From: CAYFNK01 sp964474895
GTDB taxonomy: Archaea > Nanobdellota > Nanobdellia > SCGC-AAA011-G17 > PNOQ01
Length of the DNA stretch: 64,000 nucleotides
Direction of reading: 5' to 3'
Assembly (NCBI GenBank): GCA_964474895.1
Contig: CAYYUK010000001.1
Span: 1-64,000, forward strand
Within the stretch, counting starts at the first letter, position 1; each line of letters begins with the position of its first letter. Shown here piece after piece: positions 56,361-64,000 of the stretch. A program made the position numbers and the translations under genes. The notes beneath the pieces are model-generated. The model was not told where the DNA came from and ran no database searches. It saw only the letters and a list, made by a program, of their open reading frames with translations.

Positions 56361-57062
56361 ATGGTAAGAAATCATATCAAAAGACTGGCTGCCCCTAAGA
56401 CGTGGCCTATTCACAGGAAGGCTTACTCTTGGATTGCAAAACCAAGTTCAGGAACTCATAGTTTAGATAGTTGTGTGTCTATTGGAACTTTCTTAAAGGA
56501 ATTTTTGAAAATATGTAGTAATTCTAGAGAAGTCAAATTCATGCTTTCAAATGGTCTTGTTAAAATAGATGGAAGAATAAGAAGAGATATAAAATTTCCA
56601 GTTGGAATTATGGATGTAGTCTCTGTTAAAGATAAGAATTATAGAATATTATTTAGCACAAAAGGAAAACTTGCTCCTGTTGAAATTTCTAAAGAGGAAT
56701 CCAAGATAAAACCTATGAAAGTTATTGGAAAAACATCTCTGAAAGGTAAGAAATTGCAAATAAACTTATTTGACGGGACAAATATTTTATCAGATAAAAA
56801 AGATTTTAAAACTTATGACTCTCTTATTTTTAGCGAAGGTAAATTTAAAGAAAAAGTAGATTTCAAAGAAGGTGCCTTTGTATATATTACAGGTGGAAAA
56901 CAAATAGGTAGAGCAGGTATTTTGAAAAAAATAGAGAATTTTAAAGGTATTCAATCTAAAAAAATAATTTTCAGTGATGGAAAATCTGATTTTGAAACTT
57001 TGAAAGATTTTGCTTTTGTAATTGGCAAAGATAAACCATTGATTACACTTCAAAATGAATAA
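56361..57062 (+). CDS. rps4e: Small-subunit ribosomal protein eS4
   Basis: 233 residues: H-I-K-R-L-A-A-P-K-T-W, then an S4-type RNA-binding part (V-K-I-D-G-R-I-R-R-D-I-K-F-P-V-G) and a KOW near G-K-Q-I-G-R-A-G. Only in archaea and eukaryotes. Ends eight bases inside the L5 gene if L5 starts at its first ATG. Confidence 0.95.
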   Translation: MVRNHIKRLAAPKTWPIHRKAYSWIAKPSSGTHSLDSCVSIGTFLKEFLKICSNSREVKFMLSNGLVKIDGRIRRDIKFPVGIMDVVSVKDKNYRILFSTKGKLAPVEISKEESKIKPMKVIGKTSLKGKKLQINLFDGTNILSDKKDFKTYDSLIFSEGKFKEKVDFKEGAFVYITGGKQIGRAGILKKIENFKGIQSKKIIFSDGKSDFETLKDFAFVIGKDKPLITLQNE

Positions 57063-57570
57063 GATGAAAGAAATTAGGATAGAGAAGATAACTCTTAACA
57101 AAGGAGTTGGAGAAGCTGGAGAGCTTCTAAAAAAAGCTTCAAAGCTTTTGAGCATGATTTCTGGCAAAAAATCTATTAATAATGTATCTAGTAAGAGAAT
57201 ACCAAAATGGGGCGTTAGACCTGGTTTAGAAATTGGAACTAAAGTTACTATAAGGGGCAAAGCTGCGGAAGAGTTGTTGAAAAGGTTGCTCGCCGCTGTT
57301 GAGAATAAAATAAATCCAACATCTTTTGGAAATGATGGTAATTTTTCATTTGGAATTCCAGAATATATTGAAATTCCTGGTATAGAATATGATCCTGAGA
57401 TTGGAATTGTGGGCTTAGAAGTTGCAGTTACATTAGAGAGACCAGGTTACAGAATTAAAAAGAGAAAGTATAGAAAAACAAAAGTTGGAAAGGGTCATTC
57501 CATCAAAAAAGATGATGCAATGGATTATGCTAAAAGTAAATTTAATGTTAATCTAGGGGTGGAAGAATAA
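57055..57570 (+). CDS. rpl5: Large-subunit ribosomal protein uL5
   Basis: 171 residues. I-R-I-E-K-I-T-L-N-K-G-V-G-E, G-V-R-P-G-L-E-I-G and F-S-F-G-I-P-E-Y-I are L5 signatures; it binds 5S rRNA. Two ATGs (57055, 57064) are possible; the second gives a stop-G-ATG junction seen elsewhere here, the first gives M-N-K-M. Either fits. Confidence 0.95.
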   Translation: MNKMKEIRIEKITLNKGVGEAGELLKKASKLLSMISGKKSINNVSSKRIPKWGVRPGLEIGTKVTIRGKAAEELLKRLLAAVENKINPTSFGNDGNFSFGIPEYIEIPGIEYDPEIGIVGLEVAVTLERPGYRIKKRKYRKTKVGKGHSIKKDDAMDYAKSKFNVNLGVEE

Positions 57571-57571
57571 A

Positions 57572-57802
57572 ATGACTGCAAGTGATCATAGGAAAGCGTT
57601 TAAACAGCTCAAAGCAAAGCCAGCTAAACTGGCTAAGTTTATTAAACATAACAAACCGAAAAAAAGAAGTTGTGGTAATGCGTTACGGAAATGTAAAAGA
57701 TGCGGGAGAAATGGTGCCCATATACAAAAGTATGGCATTGGTCTATGCAGACAATGTTTTAGAGAAGTAGCAAAGAATATAGGGTTTAAAAAATATAGTT
57801 GA
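57572..57802 (+). CDS. rps14: Small-subunit ribosomal protein uS14 (zinc type)
   Basis: 76 residues; zinc site C-K-R-C-G then L-C-R-Q-C-F, with I-G-F-K-K-Y-S at the end. The N-terminal 25 residues are a basic extension beyond the usual 50-55. An in-frame start after the extension is absent, so the longer form is probably right. Confidence 0.92.
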   Translation: MTASDHRKAFKQLKAKPAKLAKFIKHNKPKKRSCGNALRKCKRCGRNGAHIQKYGIGLCRQCFREVAKNIGFKKYS

Positions 57803-57810
57803 GGTTAAAA

Positions 57811-58203
57811 ATGTCATTAAACGATCCATTAGCAAATGCAATGTCACACATTTTGAATTGTGAACAAAAGAGTTTGAAAACTTGTACTGTTAAAAATGCA
57901 TCCAAGTTTATTAATTCTGTTTTCACTCTCTTAAAGAGCAAGAATTATATTAAAGACTTTAAGTCGGTTAAAACTCAACGGGGAGACTTTCTGGAAATTG
58001 AATTGGCTGGAAGCATAAACAAATGCGGAGTTATTAAGCCAAGATTTTCTGTTAAAAAGAATGAATATGAGAAGTTCGAGAAAAGATACCTTCCTGCACA
58101 TGGTTTTGGAATAATTATTGTATCAACTCCAAAAGGTTTGATGATGCATGATGAGGCGATTGAGAAAGGATTGGGTGGAAAGCTTATTGCTTATTGTTAC
58201 TAA
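57811..58203 (+). CDS. rps8: Small-subunit ribosomal protein uS8
   Basis: 130 residues from the ATG at 57811: M-S-L-N-D-P-L-A-N-A-M-S-H-I, the classic S8 start; a TTG twelve bases upstream is ignored. C-terminal G-F-G-I-I-I-V-S-T-P-K-G-L-M and G-G-K-L-I-A-Y. Confidence 0.97.
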   Translation: MSLNDPLANAMSHILNCEQKSLKTCTVKNASKFINSVFTLLKSKNYIKDFKSVKTQRGDFLEIELAGSINKCGVIKPRFSVKKNEYEKFEKRYLPAHGFGIIIVSTPKGLMMHDEAIEKGLGGKLIAYCY

Positions 58204-58204
58204 A

Positions 58205-58753
58205 ATGGCTAAAATAAACTTAAAGGAAACTATAGTAATCCCCGATGGGATAGAGATCACGATAGATCCTTTGTCATTAAAAGCTAGCGGACCTAATGGT
58301 ACTTTAGATAGAAAATATTTTTATCCTGGTCTTAAGTTAACTAAGGAAGGTAATATTTTATCTTTAGAGTATACAAATGCATCAAAAAAAGAAAAAATGG
58401 TTCTCAAAACTCTTAAGGCCCATATTGAAAATATGCTGATGGGTACAAAAAGAGATTTTGTGTATTCTTTAAAAATTTGTTCTGGACACTTTCCTATGAC
58501 TGTAACTCAAGAAGGAAATAAAATAATTATAAAAAACTTTTTAGGAGAAAAAGTTTCAAGAAGTGCTAAAATTTTAGAAAATGTTAAGGTCGAAATAAAT
58601 AAAGATGTAATTACTCTTTCTGGATTTGATATTGAAGCTGTTGGTCAAAGTGCTGCAAATTTGGAAAAGTCAACTAGAATTACAAATAGAGATAGAAGAC
58701 GTTTTCAAGATGGAATTTACATAACTAACAAAGCAGGAGAAAAAGAAGAATGA
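58205..58753 (+). CDS. rpl6: Large-subunit ribosomal protein uL6
   Basis: 182 residues from the ATG at 58205, one base after the S8 stop. I-V-I-P-D-G-I-E-I, K-A-S-G-P-N-G, H-F-P and I-T-N-R-D-R-R-R-F-Q-D-G-I-Y are archaeal L6 motifs. Confidence 0.96.
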   Translation: MAKINLKETIVIPDGIEITIDPLSLKASGPNGTLDRKYFYPGLKLTKEGNILSLEYTNASKKEKMVLKTLKAHIENMLMGTKRDFVYSLKICSGHFPMTVTQEGNKIIIKNFLGEKVSRSAKILENVKVEINKDVITLSGFDIEAVGQSAANLEKSTRITNRDRRRFQDGIYITNKAGEKEE

Positions 58754-59409
58754 AAGACATTTTGGCAATCAGGAAAATTTTGAAGTCTAAGAAGCCAAAA
58801 TTCTTGAGACAGGATTCTAATATATTAAAAGGCAAGACAAAGTCTAAATGGAGAAAACCAAGAGGTTTGCATAATAAACGTAGATTACATAAAAAGGGGC
58901 ATCAAAAAAATCCTTCTGTGGGTTTTAAATCTCCAAAGTTGGTTAAAAATCTTCTTCCTAGTGGAAAAATCATTCATTATTTAACAAGAATTGATGATTT
59001 GAAAGGATTTGATAGCACCAAACACGAAGTTCTTATTTCTTCTGGTGTCGGTTTGAAGAACAAAATCAAAATACTTGAAAAATGTCTCGAGAGTAATATA
59101 CCCGTCTCCAATGTTAAAGATATTGCTGCTTTTTTGAAAGATTCTAAATCTAAATTAACTAAAAGAAAAGATACTTCAAAGGGAAGGAAAATTAAGAAGA
59201 AAAAAGAAGAAGAAAAGGCATCTAAAAAGAAAGAAGAAAAGAAGGATGAAGGAAATAAGGATGATGCAAAGAAGGAAGAAGTAAAAAAAGAAGTTTTGGG
59301 TGCAAAACAAGAAGAAAAGAAAATCTCAAAGGGGATTGATGTTAAAAAAGACACAACCAAATCAAAAAGCGGACATATGGCGAGAAGTGTTCCAGGGACT
59401 AAACAATGA
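58750..59409 (+). CDS. rpl32e: Large-subunit ribosomal protein eL32 with charged tail
   Basis: 219 residues. The L32e core (1-140) has F-L-R-Q-D-S, K-W-R-K-P-R-G, H-K-K-G-H-Q-K-N-P-S-V-G-F and V-L-I-S-S-G-V. Residues about 140-205 are a Lys/Glu repeat, much longer than normal, followed by G-H-M-A-R-S-V-P-G-T. Confidence 0.94.
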   Translation: MKDILAIRKILKSKKPKFLRQDSNILKGKTKSKWRKPRGLHNKRRLHKKGHQKNPSVGFKSPKLVKNLLPSGKIIHYLTRIDDLKGFDSTKHEVLISSGVGLKNKIKILEKCLESNIPVSNVKDIAAFLKDSKSKLTKRKDTSKGRKIKKKKEEEKASKKKEEKKDEGNKDDAKKEEVKKEVLGAKQEEKKISKGIDVKKDTTKSKSGHMARSVPGTKQ

Positions 59410-59864
59410 AATTAGATAAACAAAAGAAACTGGCCGCAAAAGTTTTTGGTGTTGGTAAAAAAAGAGTAACCTTCGATGAGGATAAGTTATCTGAAATAAA
59501 GGAAGCAATAACAAGATCAGATATAAGATCTCTTAGAGTATTAAAGGCAATTAAAAAGAATCAAAAAAATTCTGTGTCAAGAGTAAGGGCAAGAAAGGTT
59601 CTCAAACAAAAAAGGAAGGGGAGAAAAACAGGTCCTGGTTCAAGAGAAGGAAAGAAAACTGCAAGACTTGGTAGGAAAAGGTCTTGGATAAATAAGATAA
59701 GAATACAACGATCTTTTGCAAAGGAACTAAGAGACAAAAAATTAATCTCTCTTTCAAATTATAGATTAGTTTATAGAAGGATAAAGGGTGGTTACTTTAG
59801 AAGCAAAGGCCACATAAAAACATATTTAACAGATAATAGGTTATTTGAAAATGTCAAAAAGTAA
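59406..59864 (+). CDS. rpl19e: Large-subunit ribosomal protein eL19
   Basis: 152 residues: Q-K-K-L-A-A-K-V, G-R-K-T-G-P-G-S-R-E-G, R-K-R-S-W-I-N-K-I-R and Y-R-R-I-K-G-G-Y-F-R-S-K are L19e hallmarks. Only in archaea and eukaryotes. Confidence 0.96.
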   Translation: MKLDKQKKLAAKVFGVGKKRVTFDEDKLSEIKEAITRSDIRSLRVLKAIKKNQKNSVSRVRARKVLKQKRKGRKTGPGSREGKKTARLGRKRSWINKIRIQRSFAKELRDKKLISLSNYRLVYRRIKGGYFRSKGHIKTYLTDNRLFENVKK

Positions 59865-60447
59865 AACACATACGGTAAAATTCGGGCGTAAGAGAAATGG
59901 TAAAACCGATTACAGAAAGAGAATAAAGTATCTTTCTTCAAATAAGATACGGATAGTCATTAGACCATCGAATAATAAGATTATTATACAGGCCATTGAA
60001 TTTAATGAAAATGGAGACAAATGTTTGTTATCTGTTGATTCAACATCTCTTAGGAAGTATGGTTGGAAAGGATCTACAGGCAATATATCTGCAGCTTATT
60101 TGACAGGAATTCTCTTTGGTAATACTATTAAAGAAAAAGTCAAAGAAGGTATTGTAGACTTTGGTCTTCACTCTGTAACTAAGGGAACAAGATTACCAGC
60201 AACAATTAAGGGATTAATTGATTCTGGATTGGGTGTTCCTTGTTCAAAAGATATATTCCCAAACGATGATGTTATTAGTGGGAAGCTTTTATCAGTTTAT
60301 TCTTCTGAATTGAAGAAAACAAGTCCTGAAAAGTATGAAAAGCAATTTTCAAAATATTTAAAAATAGGTTTAAATCCTGAAGATTTACCTAAAAATTTTG
60401 AAGAGGTAAAAACTAAATTAATGGGTTCAAATGAGAAGACAAAATAG
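59851..60447 (+). CDS. rpl18: Large-subunit ribosomal protein uL18
   Basis: 198 residues from the ATG at 59851 (inside the L19e end): F-G-R-K-R-N-G-K-T-D-Y-R-K-R, V-I-R-P-S-N, Y-L-T-G and V-F/C-P-N-D-D-V-I-S-G-K are L18 motifs; it binds 5S rRNA. Overlaps S5 by 17 bases. Confidence 0.95.
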   Translation: MSKSKTHTVKFGRKRNGKTDYRKRIKYLSSNKIRIVIRPSNNKIIIQAIEFNENGDKCLLSVDSTSLRKYGWKGSTGNISAAYLTGILFGNTIKEKVKEGIVDFGLHSVTKGTRLPATIKGLIDSGLGVPCSKDIFPNDDVISGKLLSVYSSELKKTSPEKYEKQFSKYLKIGLNPEDLPKNFEEVKTKLMGSNEKTK

Positions 60448-61198
60448 AAACGACAGAAAAGGCAAATTTGTAGATAGAAAAGAAGCCGAATTGAATAGGA
60501 GAGCTGAAGCTATTGCTAAGTGGATCCCCAAAACATCTCTTGGAAAGAAAGTTAAGTCTGGAGAGATTAAAAATATCGATGAAGTTTTTGATAATGGTTT
60601 TAAAATATTAGAGTCTGAAATTGTTGACGTTCTTTTGCCAGGTTTGGAGTATGAATTAATTGCCATAGGTCAATCTAAAGGAAAGTTCGGTGGTGGAAAG
60701 AGAAGTATTTGGAAACAAACCCAAAAGAAAACTAGTGAGGGAAATAAACCTAAGTTTTCTACAATTGCTGTTGTTGGAAATAGGGATGGTTATATTGGGC
60801 TTGGAAGGGGCAAAGCCAAGGAAACAGTTCCAGCTAGAGAAAAAGCAATTAGAAATGCTAAGTTAAGTATTATGAAAATTAGGAGGGGTTGTGGCTCTTG
60901 GTCTTGTGCATGTGGTGAAAATCATTCTATTCCTCTTAGTGTATCTGGAAAGCGTGGTAGTGTTAAGATTAGTCTTATACCAGCTCCAAAGGGTACTCGT
61001 TTAACTGCTCACAAAGAAGTGCAAAAAATATTGAAATTTGCAGGTATAAGTGATATTTATTCCAAAACGTATGGTCAGACAAAAACTCAATTAAATTTGG
61101 TTGGGGCTTGTATGGATGCGTTCAAAAAATTAAATACAACAAAAATAAAACAAGAGTATTATGAAAAGTCTGGTTTAACAGAGGGTAAGAATGGTTAA
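60431..61198 (+). CDS. rps5: Small-subunit ribosomal protein uS5
   Basis: 255 residues. N-terminal domain near R-K-G-K-F, then Q-S-K-G-K-F-G-G-G-K-R, the S5 signature G-N-R-D-G-Y-I-G-L-G-R-G-K-A and A-P-K-G-T-R-L-T-A. Acts in decoding fidelity. Confidence 0.96.
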   Translation: MRRQNRNDRKGKFVDRKEAELNRRAEAIAKWIPKTSLGKKVKSGEIKNIDEVFDNGFKILESEIVDVLLPGLEYELIAIGQSKGKFGGGKRSIWKQTQKKTSEGNKPKFSTIAVVGNRDGYIGLGRGKAKETVPAREKAIRNAKLSIMKIRRGCGSWSCACGENHSIPLSVSGKRGSVKISLIPAPKGTRLTAHKEVQKILKFAGISDIYSKTYGQTKTQLNLVGACMDAFKKLNTTKIKQEYYEKSGLTEGKNG

Positions 61199-61661
61199 GA
61201 TTGTCATAATTAGGATTGCTGGACAGCAGGGATTATCTAGAAAAGTAAAAAATACTTTTAATTTGTTAAACCTTCATAAAAAGAATACTTGCACAATTAT
61301 TGATTCTTCTAAAGATATGAAAGGAATGATTAATGTCATAAAAGATCATTCTACTTGGGGAGAGATAGATAAGAATACTTTATCTCTTTTAATTGAAAAA
61401 AGAGGTAGGCTTCCAGGTAATGTTTGTGTTGATGAAAGTTATGTTAAAGAAAAAGTTAAGAAAAGTTTTGACGAAATATCTTCTGAATTAATTGAAGGAA
61501 AAATGAAATTAAAGGATATCCCTGGTTTGAAACAATTCTTCAGATTGAGCCCACCCAAAAAAGGTTATGCTCAACAGGGAACGAAGAAGCCATTTTCATT
61601 AGGTGGTGCGCTTGGCTATAGAAAGGAAAAAATTAATGATTTAATACAAAGGATGTTGTAA
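61191..61661 (+). CDS. rpl30: Large-subunit ribosomal protein uL30 (archaeal long form)
   Basis: 156 residues: I-V-I-I-R-I-A-G-Q, L-L-N-L-H-K-K-N-T-C, and the archaeal/eukaryotic C-terminal region K-L-K-D-I-P-G-L-K-Q-F-F-R-L-S-P-P with G-A-L-G-Y-R. Overlaps S5 by eight bases. Confidence 0.94.
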   Translation: MVKIVIIRIAGQQGLSRKVKNTFNLLNLHKKNTCTIIDSSKDMKGMINVIKDHSTWGEIDKNTLSLLIEKRGRLPGNVCVDESYVKEKVKKSFDEISSELIEGKMKLKDIPGLKQFFRLSPPKKGYAQQGTKKPFSLGGALGYRKEKINDLIQRML

Positions 61662-61662
61662 G

Positions 61663-62088
61663 ATGCCTACAAACAAAAGGAAAAAGAATACTAGGATGCG
61701 TGCAAAGACCACACATGGTTATGGTTCTATGAAAAAGCATAGGGGTGCAGGTAATCGTGGTGGTAGGGGTAATGCTGGTACTGGTAAAAGAGCAGATCAG
61801 AAAAAACCAACAATCCTTAAAGAATTTGGGTTAGCTTATTTTGGTAAAAAAGGTTTCAAAAATCAAAGAAGGGTTGGTAAAAAGAATTTAGTTCTAAATT
61901 TGGATTATGTTAATGATAATTTAAGTGAAAAAGTTGGGGAATTTTACATATTTGATGCTTCAAAATATGATAAAATCTTAGGTACTGGTAATATTACCAA
62001 GAAACTAAAAATTAAGTGTAAATCATTTTCAAAGACCGCCCTTGAAAAAATTAAGAAGGCGGGCGGAGAAGCAGAAATATGTTCTTAA
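61663..62088 (+). CDS. rpl15: Large-subunit ribosomal protein uL15
   Basis: 141 residues: T-H-G-Y-G-S-M-K-K-H-R-G-A-G-N-R-G-G is the L15 glycine-rich start; L-N-L-D-Y-V and I-L-G-T-G-N-I follow. One base after the L30 stop; overlaps secY by ten. Confidence 0.96.
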   Translation: MPTNKRKKNTRMRAKTTHGYGSMKKHRGAGNRGGRGNAGTGKRADQKKPTILKEFGLAYFGKKGFKNQRRVGKKNLVLNLDYVNDNLSEKVGEFYIFDASKYDKILGTGNITKKLKIKCKSFSKTALEKIKKAGGEAEICS

Positions 62089-63521
62089 AGAATTTAATGG
62101 CTAATTTGCCCGAAGTAAGGGCTCCACTCCAGAAATTGTCGTTTAAGGAAAAGATGAAGTGGACTGGAATAATTCTTTTTTCGTTCTTTATACTTTCTAT
62201 GATTCCTTTATTTGGTTTGGGTCAAAATTCTTTAGCTCAATTTGAGCAGTTGTCGATTATCCTTGGTGCTAGTTTTGGTTCCATTATGTCTTTGGGTATT
62301 GGTCCTATTGTTACCTCATCTATTGTGTTGCAACTTTTAACAGGATCAGGTATACTAAACATAGATCTAACAACTTCTGAAGGGAAAAAGTATTTTCAAG
62401 GTCTACAGAAATTACTTGCTGTATTTTTCATAATTTTTGAAGCTTTTATTTATGTATTTATGGGTGGTTTGGCTCCATTAGCTACCCTTGCACCTGCAGT
62501 TTACAAAACAATGCAGTTTATTTTAACTTTTCAATTAATCCTTGGTGGTTTTCTAATACTGTTTATGGATGAAGTTGTGTCTAAATGGGGATTTGGTTCT
62601 GGTGTTAGCTTGTTTATTGCAGCTGGAGTATCTCAACAAATTTTCATAAGAGCATTTTCTCCATTAAGTACTGCTGGTAAATTTGCATTTGGTTCTGGTT
62701 TGCCTCCTGTTGGGGCTGTTTGGGTTTTCTTTAGATCTCTTATGAATGCTGATTTATGGGGTGCGGCGATTCCTTTCTTTGCTATTTTATTTACTGTGGT
62801 TGTTTTTGTCATGTCCGTATATGCTCAAGCAATGAAGGTTGAAATTCCTTTATCGTTTGGTAGAATAAGGGGGCATGGTATGAGATGGCCGTTGAGATTT
62901 ATTTATACATCTAACATTCCAGTTATTTTGGTTGCCGCTTTGTTAGCTAATGTTCAATTATGGGCTAGGTTACTTCAGAATAGAGTTGGGGAAACTGGTT
63001 TGATGGCTTGGGCTTCCCAGCATATCTTTGGTCAATTTTCTGGACAAATTCCAATTTCTGGTTTAGTTTATTGGACACATGCTCCTAACTTAGTAGAATA
63101 TGTTCTTAGTGGTATAAAAGCTGGTGTTTGGGGTTTAACTCCAATCTTGCAAGCTTTGTCTTACATGTCTTTTATGGTAATTGGTGCAGTTATATTTTCT
63201 ATATTTTGGGTGCAAACATCTGGAATGGATGCAAAATCTCAAGCTAAACAAATATTGTCTTCAGGATTGCAAATGCCTGGATTTAGAAGGGACCCAAGAG
63301 TTTTGGAAACTGTGCTTAAAAGATATATTACGCCTTTGACTGTTATGGGTGGTGCTGCGGTTGGTATCTTGGCAGCTACTGCTGATCTGACTGGAGCGTT
63401 ATCTAGGGGAACTGGTATTTTGTTAGCAGTTATGATTATCTATAAATTGTATGAGGATATTGCTCAACAGCACATGATGGATATGAATCCAGCTTTGAGA
63501 AAAATGATGGGGGGAGAGTAA
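62079..63521 (+). CDS. secY: Protein translocase channel SecY
   Basis: 480 residues, ten membrane helices. Plug region near G-I-L-N-I-D-L-T, loop motifs E-I-P-L-S-F-G-R-I-R-G-H and G-M-R-W-P-L-R, end A-R-K-M-M-like L-R-K-M-M-G-G. Works with SecE (18722). A second ATG at 62097 is possible. Last conserved gene of the superoperon before the membrane protein below. Confidence 0.96.
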   Translation: MFLKNLMANLPEVRAPLQKLSFKEKMKWTGIILFSFFILSMIPLFGLGQNSLAQFEQLSIILGASFGSIMSLGIGPIVTSSIVLQLLTGSGILNIDLTTSEGKKYFQGLQKLLAVFFIIFEAFIYVFMGGLAPLATLAPAVYKTMQFILTFQLILGGFLILFMDEVVSKWGFGSGVSLFIAAGVSQQIFIRAFSPLSTAGKFAFGSGLPPVGAVWVFFRSLMNADLWGAAIPFFAILFTVVVFVMSVYAQAMKVEIPLSFGRIRGHGMRWPLRFIYTSNIPVILVAALLANVQLWARLLQNRVGETGLMAWASQHIFGQFSGQIPISGLVYWTHAPNLVEYVLSGIKAGVWGLTPILQALSYMSFMVIGAVIFSIFWVQTSGMDAKSQAKQILSSGLQMPGFRRDPRVLETVLKRYITPLTVMGGAAVGILAATADLTGALSRGTGILLAVMIIYKLYEDIAQQHMMDMNPALRKMMGGE

Positions 63522-63553
63522 GCTTTAAAAAGCAGATTATTAAAAATTAGACA

Positions 63554-63994
63554 ATGGTGCTTGACAGTTTTTTTAACAAAATTTTTGGAGGAATTATAGA
63601 ATCTTCTCCTCTTGGTGGATTAATTTTTATATCTTTTATTTTGACCTTTCTAATTACATTAGCGTACAAGTTTATGACGGATCAAGTATTAATGAAATCT
63701 GTCAAAGGAGAGATGAAAGATATAAGGAAACAAATGAAAGAGTACAAGGATGATCCAACCAAAGTCATGGAACTTCAAAAAAAGTCTATGGAAAGGTCAA
63801 TGGCCCAAATGAAAAACTCTTTTAAACCAATGCTAATCACCTTTATTCCACTCATAATCATCTTCGGATGGCTACGAGGAGTATATGCTGAGTTAGAGAT
63901 TAGTTTTATTGGAATCTCTAGTTGGTTATGGATATACATTATATTTTCCATAATATTCAGCATCACCTTAAGAAAGATATTGAAGGTACACTAA
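63554..63994 (+). CDS. EMC3/TMCO1-like membrane protein (DUF106)
   Basis: 146 residues with three helices (about 16-38, 95-112, 118-140) and a helical coiled basic loop (M-K-D-I-R-K-Q-M-K-E-Y-K-D-D-P). This is the archaeal DUF106 family, related to Oxa1/YidC insertases. Position after secY is conserved, but the adenylate kinase gene usually between them is missing. Confidence 0.9.
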   Translation: MVLDSFFNKIFGGIIESSPLGGLIFISFILTFLITLAYKFMTDQVLMKSVKGEMKDIRKQMKEYKDDPTKVMELQKKSMERSMAQMKNSFKPMLITFIPLIIIFGWLRGVYAELEISFIGISSWLWIYIIFSIIFSITLRKILKVH

Positions 63995-63995
63995 A

Positions 63996-64000
63996 ATGCC
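63996..64000 (+). CDS. Start codon of the next gene, cut by the window edge
   Basis: ATG at 63996-63998 follows the DUF106 TAA by one base, the TAAAATG junction typical here. In many archaea a cytidylate kinase or ribosomal gene follows; the sequence does not tell. Confidence 0.35.

Overview
The window is a 64 kb, AT-rich, gene-dense piece of an archaeal chromosome. Archaeal identity rests on TBP, MCM, Orc1/Cdc6, RFC small and large subunits, topoisomerase VI, RpoP, Spt5, aIF1A, aIF2-beta, aIF5A, ribosomal proteins L15e, L37Ae, L40e, S4e, L32e and L19e, and a pilin with a class III signal peptide. The very short intergenic spaces, small proteins and several families typical of small-genome lineages suggest a DPANN archaeon, perhaps near Woesearchaeota or Pacearchaeota. 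That placement is an inference; no rRNA gene is present to test it. Bacterial-looking genes sit among the archaeal ones (MetK, a cold-shock protein, HtpX, thioredoxin reductase).

Layout. 1-9 kb: a gene broken by an in-frame stop, an MFS transporter, L15e, a cold-shock protein with an acidic repeat tail, bacterial-type MetK, a thioredoxin-like protein, a DHH phosphoesterase and a secreted transglutaminase. 9-11.3 kb: two unknown or CARF-like proteins, Orc1/Cdc6 and a chain of tiny ORFs. 11.3-15.2 kb: a phosphoesterase facing an aIF5A-L40e-site-2 protease-TatD operon and a TrmB-type regulator. 15.2-16.5 kb: three small unknown membrane-anchored proteins. 16.6-26.8 kb: FKBP, FtsZ, SecE-Spt5-L11, tRNA-Pro, L37Ae-RpoP-prefoldin-UPF0147, SepF, a redox pair, HtpX and the RFC operon. 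27-38 kb: IleRS, TBP, MCM, an RPA-like protein, initiation factors, an NMD3-like fragment, Pno1 and Topo VI B/A. 38-50 kb is the accessory part: tRNA-Asn and tRNA-Ile bracketing a PD-(D/E)XK-like protein, split MetRS, a three-gene nucleotidyltransferase/PLP decarboxylase/APH-fold kinase operon, a pilin, a membrane Lon-like protease, small membrane proteins and tRNA-Glu and tRNA-Gln. 50-64 kb: the long ribosomal superoperon from L3 to SecY, with SUI1 and the RNase P subunit Rpp29 embedded, then an EMC3/DUF106 protein.

Expression signals are regular. At more than fifteen genes and four of the five tRNAs a TATA-like element is centred about 26 nt upstream of the start codon or RNA 5' end, which implies mostly leaderless mRNAs. 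A few genes instead carry Shine-Dalgarno sequences. Inside operons, genes join by ATGA overlaps or by stop-plus-one-base-plus-ATG junctions, mostly TAAAATG.

The best candidate for an undescribed system is the operon at 42166-45763. It combines an amino-acid decarboxylase fold, a choline/aminoglycoside kinase fold (with Asn where the catalytic Asp is expected) and a nucleotidyltransferase. By analogy with head-group activation in phospholipid or capsule synthesis it could make a nucleotide-activated amine; this is a hypothesis. Second-rank candidates are the PD-(D/E)XK-like gene with a palindrome on its promoter between two tRNAs, the CARF-like gene beside Orc1/Cdc6, and the three-gene membrane cluster sharing a palindromic TATA box with a TrmB-type regulator.
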